Assembly: GCA_964453035.1 (NCBI GenBank)
Contig: CAYVOX010000100.1
Coordinates: 1-12,499 of the forward strand
Source: CAYVOX01 sp964453035
Lineage (GTDB): Bacteria > Chloroflexota > Anaerolineae > Anaerolineales > Anaerolineaceae
Reading direction: 5' to 3'
Length of the DNA: 12,499 bases
Numbering within the stretch: the first letter of the stretch is position 1; the number at the start of each line of letters is the position of its first letter. Position numbers and translations under genes: made by a program. The notes under the pieces are model-generated. The model saw only the letters and a program-made list of their open reading frames with translations, did no database searches and was not told the DNA's origin. Of this stretch, positions 6,745-12,499 are shown piece by piece.

Positions 6745-9700
6745 CTGGCTGACGAGGTGAATGGATTTCTTGGCGTAGCCAGAGGTGCCGTCCAGGCGGA
6801 TGTTGAGCGTGAACTTGCCGGTGGGCAGGTTCTTCATATCCCAGCTGGTGAGCAATTCAGGCTGCTTGATAACGCGCGTGAAAGTATTGCCGAGCTTCTT
6901 CCATTCGGCAGGGTTATCCCCCAGGCCGTAGCGCAACTGGAACTCCTTGAAGCCTTTGGAGACATCCACAACGGCGTAGATATCCAGAGGGGGTGAGGTT
7001 ATCACCTGTCCCTCGGTGAGACCGCTGAATACAATCAGAGGACGCGGGTCGTCAATTTTACATTCACGGGCAGGCATAAAGGTAACCGGTGCCTTAAAGC
7101 CCATCTTCTCCGCCCAGGCGCGCCCGGCATCGGAATCTTTAATCCAACGCAGCGCCCATTTATCGGTCACGTTGAGCACCAGCTTATCCTCGGTGTATTC
7201 GGAACAGGCAGCCGAAGCGCGCAATCCCGTCCAGGTGTCAATTTCGATATCTACCCACAGGTCCTGGTCTTTGGAGGGGGGCAGCTGGTCGTAGGCAAAG
7301 AACTCAGAACGTTGCGAGGGGCAATGCCCGGAGGGCTCCGTGCCAGAGGCAGCGCAAACCACCCGCTCAACCACGCCCGCCGGGCGTGTAAAGGGCGTGG
7401 GCTTGCCACCGGTGAGCGATTGCACCGCCACCTGCATAAACTGAGACCAGATGGGAGCTGCGCCGCTGAGGCCGGTGGTGTTCACCATCGGGGTGTTATC
7501 CGGGTTGCCCACCCACACACCGGTGACGATATCCGGATTGTAGCCAATCGCCAGATTATCGCGCATATCGGTGGTGGTGCCAGTTTTGACGGCAGCGGGG
7601 AAGGGCAGCTTGAGCACGGAATTGGCGCCAAACATCCAGGAGCGGGCGTCGTTATCCGAAAGGATGGATGAGATGAGGTAAGCATGTTCCGAGCGGATGA
7701 CCTGCTCTCCGGGAGGTGATTTGTGTTCATACACCACCTTGCCGTTGTGGTCCTCAATTTTGGAGATGGCATAGGTGGGGAAGCGCCGCCCGCCGTTTGC
7801 AAAGGCGGTGTAGGCGGAAGTGAGTTCAAGCAGGGACACCTCCCCACCGCCCAGGGTGAGGGCCAGGCCGTAATCCTGCCGGGTGAAGGAGTTGATGCCA
7901 AGGCGTTTGGCAAAGGCAATCAATCCATCGGGGCCGGCAATGTTAGGGTTATCATAGATGCCCACATATTCCAGCGCTTTGACAGCGGGGATGTTGAAAG
8001 AATTGGCCAGAGCCACGCGCACGCTCAGCGGACCGTGCTCTTTGAGGTCATAGTTGGTGGGTTTGTAGGGCGCGCGCGTATCGGTCGGGTCTCCGGAGGG
8101 TGGAAACTCGCTGGAGACATCCCAGATGAGGGTGGCAGGCGTCCAGCCTTTTTCAAACGCAGCCACATAGGTGAGCGGTTTAATGGCAGAGCCGGGTTGG
8201 CGCGGGCTGGTAGCCATGTTGATTTGACCGGATTTCCCGCCGTAAAAATCGGGGGAACCGACCATAGAAAGAATCTCACCGGTGGAGGGGCGAATGGCAA
8301 CCAGCGCGCCGCCAGTGACCTTTTGCGCAGTGAGGGCCTGCACCTGGCTTTTGACGAGCTTTTCAGCCTGAGACTGCAGCGCGGGATCGAGGGTGGTATA
8401 AACTTTGAAGCCGGAACGGTAGATGGTTTGAGGGTCAAACTGGGCTTCAAGCTGCGAGCGGATGTAAGTAACCCAGTGCGGGCTGCTGATGGAAAAGACC
8501 GACTGCTTGAAGGGGTATTTTTCAATTTCCTCAAGAGCTTTTGCAGCCGCCACGTCATCCACGCAAACCGGTTTGATCGCGTTGGAGGTGGTGATGCAGC
8601 TGCGCTCTTTACTGAGGGTGTTGGTCAGGACGATGACCGTCTGAAAACGGTCGAGGGTCAGCTCGCGATTGGTGAAGATATCGTAAATGGCGGGAGCCTG
8701 TCCAATACCAGCCAGGAAAGCCGATTGACCCAGGCTGAGCTGGCTGGCGGTGACGCCAAAATAGGTCTGGGCAGCGGCTTCAACGCCGTAGGCCATGCTC
8801 CCATAAAAAATCTCGTTGAGGTAGAGCTCAAGAATCTCATCTTTTGAGAATTTGCGGGTAATTTCTGCGGCGAGGACGATTTCGCGGGATTTGCGCTCGA
8901 CGGTATCGGTGTAGCGCTCATTGGGCAGCAGCAGCATACGGGCTAACTGCTGCGTGATGGTGGAAGCGCCGGAATACACCTCGCCCAGGGTATAGTTTTG
9001 CCACAGGGCGCGCAGGATGGCAATCGGGTCAAAGCCGGGGTTGATATAGAAATCCTTATCTTCTGTAGCCAGGGTGGCAGCCACCAGATAGGGGGAAATC
9101 TTGCTGAGGGGCACATAGGTGCGGCGCCCGGCGTTGGGATCGATAATCTCGTAAAGCACATTGCCGTTGCGGTCGAGGATGGTGGTGGTTTCAAACTGGG
9201 CGGCTTTGGCGCGAAGTTCATCAACTTTGAAGGTGGACGCAATGATGGAATACTGGATGACTGCATAGGAGGCAGTGAGAACGAACGCGAGCACCACCAG
9301 GAAAAGGAAAATGATCAGGGAGCGAACCATGCAACCCCATCCCGAGCGGCGTTTGCCGTTTGTGGCAGCAGCCTTGCGGGGCGGCTGCGGGGGTGGGACG
9401 GCTGGACGGCTGATGGTTTGCGTCGGGCGCGGTGGAATCGGCGGGTGGATCGTGGGCTTCGGAGCCGGTTGCGGCGGAGGCGCGCTTGGAATGTAAGCAG
9501 CCGGGGTGACCTGGGTGGCGTTGATATCGTATTGCTCCGGTGGGGGGCTGATAACCGGTTTGAGCGTGCCGCCCGGAGGGGGCAGGGTAGGCGCGTCGCT
9601 TTCAGTGGCGGGGAGCTGGGTGAAGGGCGGCACGGAAGGCGGCAGCTCGACCAGAATGGGCACCGTCTGCGCCTCGGAGATGGAGGAAGCGGGTTCTTCC

Positions 9701-9996
9701 GGCGCGAGAAGAGGCGGCTCGGAGGGCGCAACAGGCTCACCACCCGCCAGGAGTGCTTCGGCAGTTTGAACAGCTACGGATTGGTTATCAATGATGTGGA
9801 TGGGAGGCGTATCCGGGAGAAGCGCGGGAGGCTGACCTTCGGTGGGCGGCAGGACTGATTTGTCCAGGCTGGTTTCAAGCTCTGAAGAAAGGATGCGCTG
9901 CAGGCGCTTTCTGGGGCGGGTGGGAGAATCCTCGCCGGAAGAAGGCACTGAGTTGTTGGTGTTTGAGGTCATCTGGTTATCATCCATATTGCCCAT
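6535..9996 (-). CDS. Class A penicillin-binding protein (GT51 transglycosylase / transpeptidase)
   Basis: A bifunctional peptidoglycan synthase of 1153 residues that polymerises lipid II into glycan strands and cross-links the stem peptides outside the cytoplasmic membrane. Residues 1-222 form a predicted cytoplasmic, proline-rich extension. One membrane helix lies near 224-248. The GT51 domain shows ATEDKDFY with catalytic E312, GASTITQQLAR (343-353) and RKSREI with E372, followed by ELYLNEIFYG (390-399). The transpeptidase domain has SAIK (S603 nucleophile, K606), SFN (666-668) and KTGTT (from K804), so all three active-site motifs are intact. A further beta-type domain covers about 982-1083, and the last 69 residues (1085-1153) are a Thr/Pro repeat tail ending in a run of prolines. 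Family members are usually about 700-900 residues, and the two end regions account for the excess. The ATG at 9996 has no Shine-Dalgarno; ATG codons at residues 4 and 9 are alternative starts. The gene is transcribed alone, away from the glycosidase gene. Confidence 0.97.
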   Translation of the reverse strand: MGNMDDNQMTSNTNNSVPSSGEDSPTRPRKRLQRILSSELETSLDKSVLPPTEGQPPALLPDTPPIHIIDNQSVAVQTAEALLAGGEPVAPSEPPLLAPEEPASSISEAQTVPILVELPPSVPPFTQLPATESDAPTLPPPGGTLKPVISPPPEQYDINATQVTPAAYIPSAPPPQPAPKPTIHPPIPPRPTQTISRPAVPPPQPPRKAAATNGKRRSGWGCMVRSLIIFLFLVVLAFVLTASYAVIQYSIIASTFKVDELRAKAAQFETTTILDRNGNVLYEIIDPNAGRRTYVPLSKISPYLVAATLATEDKDFYINPGFDPIAILRALWQNYTLGEVYSGASTITQQLARMLLLPNERYTDTVERKSREIVLAAEITRKFSKDEILELYLNEIFYGSMAYGVEAAAQTYFGVTASQLSLGQSAFLAGIGQAPAIYDIFTNRELTLDRFQTVIVLTNTLSKERSCITTSNAIKPVCVDDVAAAKALEEIEKYPFKQSVFSISSPHWVTYIRSQLEAQFDPQTIYRSGFKVYTTLDPALQSQAEKLVKSQVQALTAQKVTGGALVAIRPSTGEILSMVGSPDFYGGKSGQINMATSPRQPGSAIKPLTYVAAFEKGWTPATLIWDVSSEFPPSGDPTDTRAPYKPTNYDLKEHGPLSVRVALANSFNIPAVKALEYVGIYDNPNIAGPDGLIAFAKRLGINSFTRQDYGLALTLGGGEVSLLELTSAYTAFANGGRRFPTYAISKIEDHNGKVVYEHKSPPGEQVIRSEHAYLISSILSDNDARSWMFGANSVLKLPFPAAVKTGTTTDMRDNLAIGYNPDIVTGVWVGNPDNTPMVNTTGLSGAAPIWSQFMQVAVQSLTGGKPTPFTRPAGVVERVVCAASGTEPSGHCPSQRSEFFAYDQLPPSKDQDLWVDIEIDTWTGLRASAACSEYTEDKLVLNVTDKWALRWIKDSDAGRAWAEKMGFKAPVTFMPARECKIDDPRPLIVFSGLTEGQVITSPPLDIYAVVDVSKGFKEFQLRYGLGDNPAEWKKLGNTFTRVIKQPELLTSWDMKNLPTGKFTLNIRLDGTSGYAKKSIHLVSQVPTATPTPTITLTATPTVTSTSTVTLTPTITFTPTLTFTPEPVSPTPTPTATSTPTPTLTPTPPPPPSG

Positions 9997-9998
9997 TC

Positions 9999-10012
9999 TA
10001 GCATAAATGCTA
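9999..10012. promoter_or_regulatory. Palindrome at the penicillin-binding protein gene start, candidate operator
   Basis: TAGCAT-AA-ATGCTA is a perfect 14-bp inverted repeat that ends two bases from the gene's ATG. Flanking ATTC (9995-9998) and GAAT (10015-10018) extend it imperfectly, with two extra bases on one side. It overlaps the candidate -10 element of this gene, so a bound protein would block transcription there. The repeat is seen directly; operator function is inference. Confidence 0.4.
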
Positions 10013-10034
10013 TTGAATTAACGCTGAGGGCCAA
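10007..10034 (-). promoter_or_regulatory. Candidate promoter of the penicillin-binding protein gene
   Basis: On the minus strand TTGGCC (10029-10034) and TAGCAT (10007-10012) are separated by 16 bases, a weak match to a housekeeping promoter (4/6 and 4/6). Transcription would start about 10000, leaving only three to five bases before the ATG, in keeping with the lack of a ribosome-binding site. A second possible -10, TATGCT at 9999-10004, would push the start past the first ATG and favour the ATG at residue 4. Confidence 0.3.
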
Positions 10035-10051
10035 AAATGGTTCCCTGCCTA

Positions 10052-10080
10052 TTGACCCTTTGCCCATCTGACCCTACAAT
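10052..10080 (+). promoter_or_regulatory. Near-consensus promoter producing a leaderless glycosidase mRNA
   Basis: TTGACC (10052-10057, 5/6 match to TTGACA) and TACAAT (10075-10080, 5/6 match to TATAAT) are separated by exactly 17 bases. The -10 element ends six bases before the ATG at 10087, so the predicted first transcribed base is the A of the start codon. There is no room for a ribosome-binding site. This is the best promoter match in the window. The hexamer TGACCC occurs three times here (10053, 10069, 10080), overlapping both promoter elements. Confidence 0.7.
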
Positions 10081-10086
10081 GACCCC

Positions 10087-12499
10087 ATGCAAACATGGTA
10101 CCTGAGCGAGGGCGACCCGGTCACTTTAACACTTGGCGCAGATGCGCGCCTGGGCAAAACCGATTACTTTGATGACCAAATCTGGGAATTGCGCCTCAAA
10201 GGGGGCGAGCCAGCAGCAGTGCTGCTGCAAAGCAGCCTGGGGTTGCGCGCACGTTGGGTGAGGTTGTTCCCTCGCTTTACTGGCAAGACCGCAGCGGTGA
10301 CTGACCCTGGTGCGTTTTTCCGGGCGCCACAAATCCGGCGCTTTTACCCCAACCTGCTGACGGTTGCGTTTGCCCCCGTGGAGGGGGTGGAGGCTACCTG
10401 CACCTACTGGGCACCCAGTTCCAGGGTAACGGCGGGACGCGTGAGCCTCGTCAACCAGGTTAAACCAAGCGAGGCGCTGAGGATGGAATGGGTTGCGCTG
10501 CTCAATCCGCTGGGCGAGGGCGAAGCCATGGTTGCGGTTTCTAGCGGAAGTCAAACCTATTTGCGCGGCAGGTGCGGCGCAATGACGGTGGTTTTTTTAA
10601 TGAGTGGACACGCCAAAGCCGGTCGGGGGTCCGATCCAGCGCTGGGAGTCAGCCTGGAGACAGGTGCAGGCGCGCGCCAGGAAGTGGCGTGGGCGTTCGC
10701 CAACCACAGGGATGAGCAGGAGGCGCTGAAGCTGGCTCGCGAGGCAATAAACCGACGGTGGGATGCTGAGATCGCTCGGATTGAACTGTTCAATGAAAGC
10801 CAGCTGGTTGAATTCCACACCCATAGCGAGGCCTGGGATGCCGCGCTGTCCTTGGCGCAAAAAGTGGGATTCGGGTTGTTCTATTCAGGCAACCAGCATT
10901 TGCCCAACCCCTCGTTTGTTTTAAGCCGCGAACCCGATAACGGCTTCAGCTTGAGGGGTGACGGGAGTGACTATCCCAATTCCTGGCGGGGACAGACGGC
11001 TCTGGATGCTTATTACCTTGCAGACCTGGTGCTGCCGGGTGGGGTTGAACTGATCAAAGGGGTGGTGAGGAACTTCCTGAGCGGGCAGGAGGTAACCGGT
11101 AAAATCAACTGGCGGCCAGGCCTGGGCAACGGTCTCAGCAACCGGCTGGCCCAACCCTTGCTGGCAGCGCTGGCCTGGGAGGTGTTCCGGATCGAGGGGG
11201 AAGCAGACTGGATTGCGGAGGTGTACCCGGCGTTGCGCAACTTCATCAGGGTGTGGTTTGATCGCGACCACGACCGGGATGGGGATGGCTACCCGGAATG
11301 GGATGATGCCTTGCAGACCGGATTGGAGGATATCCCCCTCTACGACCGGTGGCATGCTGCCACGCAAGGGGTGGATATCACCACGCTGGAGTGCCCCGGG
11401 TTGGGAGCGATGCTTTACCAGGAACTGAATTGCCTGAAGAAGATGGCAGGCGTGCTGAGCCAGAGCGATTCAACCGGGTGGCTGGATGAAAAGATGAGCT
11501 CCCTGCGCGAGGCTGTGCTGGAGCGGAGGGAAAAAGGCTCTGGACGGATGAGATACCGCGATGCGCAAACCCACCAAAGCCCGGTGGGCAGCCTGCTGAA
11601 AACCTTTGAAGGCGCCGGTAATCACGCCTGGCGCAAGCACTTCCCCTCCCCCAGAAGGCTGCAATTAGAATACCTGACAGCGAGCGAAGCAACCCGGCCG
11701 ATTACGGTGCGGGTGAGCGGAGAAGGACCTCAGGGTGAGGTGAGCGAGCGCTTCCTGCCGCGCGACTGGCACTGGTCCAGCGGAAGAGCCTGCGCCACCA
11801 GCCAGAACGTGTTTACAGAAGTGCGCCTGGTAGAGGTGGACGGCGCAGCCAGCGATGACCGGGTCAGACTGGCGACAATAGACTACACGCAAGAAGATAT
11901 AAGCCTGTTCCTGCCGCTGTGGGCCGGGATGCCCTCTCAGGCACAGGCAGATGCGCTGGTAAAAACCAGCCTGACAGGCGCCTACGCCCTGCCCTACGGG
12001 CTGCCAATCTGCCTGCAGGAGCATTGTCCGGAGGATGTGCCGCAATTAATAGGAGCTTCACCGCTGTGGAACCGGTTTATCCTCGATGGCCTGCTGCGCT
12101 ACGGATATCGCGACCTGGCGGCAGACCTATTAAGCCGGTTGATGGACGCGGTAGTGCTCTCTCTTGAAAAAGCTCAGGCGTTTCACGAATATTACAACGC
12201 CCGGACGGGCGCAGCGGGAGGCGAACGCAACCATTTGAGAGGACTGGCCCCGGTGGGACTGATGCTGCGCGTGCTGGGGATTCGGAAAATCAGCAAAACC
12301 GAGATTATCCTTGACGATTTTTGCCCCTATTCAACGCCAATTACGGTAAAATATCATGGAGTGGAAATTCAAAGCCACCCGACACACGCGGTGGTTACCT
12401 TTCCAAACGGGCAGAGCGCTTGTGTCAGCGGACCAGGACCACACCTTGTACGACTGACGCCAACGCCGCTGGATGAAGCGCCTGACAGTGATGCCCACC
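10087..12499 (+). CDS. GH63-like six-hairpin glycosidase, 3' end beyond the window
   Basis: An open frame of 804 codons continues without a stop to the window edge. The ATG is the first after an in-frame TGA at 10069-10071, and the promoter position agrees with it. There is no signal peptide, so the enzyme is probably cytoplasmic. Residues 1 to about 240 look like an N-terminal beta domain. The alpha/alpha barrel begins near 245 and includes SWRGQTALDAYYLADL and the loop FDRDHDRDGDGYPEW (391-405), followed by LQTGLEDIPLYDRW (409-422). The acidic DxDGDG-P-E loop before an SGxDNSP-like segment is typical of GH63 and related glucosidase, glucosylglycerate-hydrolase and debranching families. FHEYYNARTG (699-708) resembles the later region that carries the general base, making E701 a candidate. 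Residues about 519-598 look beta-rich and interrupt the barrel. The substrate (alpha-glucoside, glucosylglycerate, trehalose-like or glycogen fragment) cannot be set from sequence. The protein may be nearly complete, since a beta-type C-terminal segment (735-800) is already present. Confidence 0.75.
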   Translation, partial: MQTWYLSEGDPVTLTLGADARLGKTDYFDDQIWELRLKGGEPAAVLLQSSLGLRARWVRLFPRFTGKTAAVTDPGAFFRAPQIRRFYPNLLTVAFAPVEGVEATCTYWAPSSRVTAGRVSLVNQVKPSEALRMEWVALLNPLGEGEAMVAVSSGSQTYLRGRCGAMTVVFLMSGHAKAGRGSDPALGVSLETGAGARQEVAWAFANHRDEQEALKLAREAINRRWDAEIARIELFNESQLVEFHTHSEAWDAALSLAQKVGFGLFYSGNQHLPNPSFVLSREPDNGFSLRGDGSDYPNSWRGQTALDAYYLADLVLPGGVELIKGVVRNFLSGQEVTGKINWRPGLGNGLSNRLAQPLLAALAWEVFRIEGEADWIAEVYPALRNFIRVWFDRDHDRDGDGYPEWDDALQTGLEDIPLYDRWHAATQGVDITTLECPGLGAMLYQELNCLKKMAGVLSQSDSTGWLDEKMSSLREAVLERREKGSGRMRYRDAQTHQSPVGSLLKTFEGAGNHAWRKHFPSPRRLQLEYLTASEATRPITVRVSGEGPQGEVSERFLPRDWHWSSGRACATSQNVFTEVRLVEVDGAASDDRVRLATIDYTQEDISLFLPLWAGMPSQAQADALVKTSLTGAYALPYGLPICLQEHCPEDVPQLIGASPLWNRFILDGLLRYGYRDLAADLLSRLMDAVVLSLEKAQAFHEYYNARTGAAGGERNHLRGLAPVGLMLRVLGIRKISKTEIILDDFCPYSTPITVKYHGVEIQSHPTHAVVTFPNGQSACVSGPGPHLVRLTPTPLDEAPDSDAH

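Noticed and set aside
7723..8847. 374-codon open frame on the plus strand inside the penicillin-binding protein gene
   Set aside because: It lies wholly antisense to the transglycosylase and transpeptidase domains with their intact active-site motifs. Long antisense frames are common in GC-rich coding sequence, and the translation resembles no family.
8998..9858. 286-codon open frame on the plus strand opposite the N-terminal part of the penicillin-binding protein
   Set aside because: It is the complement of proline-rich codons (Gly/Arg-rich translation), which creates stop-free antisense frames by composition alone.
10126..11692. Several minus-strand frames of about 65-148 codons opposite the glycosidase
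   Set aside because: The plus-strand frame is open for 804 codons with recognisable glycosidase motifs, a clean start and a strong promoter. The antisense frames have none of these.
1..12499. Search for a multi-gene defence, mobile or biosynthetic system
   Set aside because: The alternating strands, separate promoters and unrelated predicted functions argue against one operonic system. No transposase, integrase, toxin-antitoxin pair, restriction partner or attachment repeats were seen.

Overview
The window looks like a stretch of chromosome from a moderately GC-rich Chloroflexota bacterium, most likely Anaerolineae. This assignment is an inference from gene style: a class A penicillin-binding protein with a Thr/Pro-repeat tail, a very large multi-GAF membrane histidine kinase, and promoters that seem to give leaderless or nearly leaderless mRNAs. 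No rRNA, tRNA, CRISPR array, insertion sequence or phage gene is visible. Coding density is high, and no gap between genes exceeds about 200 bases.

Layout from left to right: (1) 2-175, plus strand, the last 57 codons of an AMMECR1-domain protein. (2) 190-3927, minus strand, a 1245-residue orphan sensor histidine kinase with about ten membrane helices, four GAF domains, HisKA and HATPase_c; it converges on the AMMECR1 gene with only 14 bases between the stop codons. (3) 3928-4128, a divergent promoter region. (4) 4129-6375, plus strand, a 748-residue protein that resembles zinc-ribbon adenine-specific DNA methylases (DUF1156/COG1743 type) but has altered catalytic motifs. (5) 6376-6534, a convergent intergenic region with a perfect 11-bp stem hairpin. 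(6) 6535-9996, minus strand, a 1153-residue class A penicillin-binding protein with unusual extensions at both ends. (7) 9997-10086, a compact 90-bp divergent promoter region with a near-consensus promoter for the right-hand gene and a palindrome at the start of the penicillin-binding protein gene. (8) 10087 to beyond the window end, plus strand, a GH63-like six-hairpin glycosidase, open at its 3' end.

The genes alternate in strand, so apart from shared promoter and terminator regions they are probably separate transcription units. They do not form an obvious pathway: cell-wall synthesis, signal sensing, an unassigned methylase-like protein and a cytoplasmic sugar hydrolase. I see no clear new multi-gene system. 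The parts most worth a second look are the degenerate methylase-like protein, the leaderless promoters, the altered catalytic motif and beta-type insertion of the glycosidase, and the long low-complexity ends of the penicillin-binding protein.
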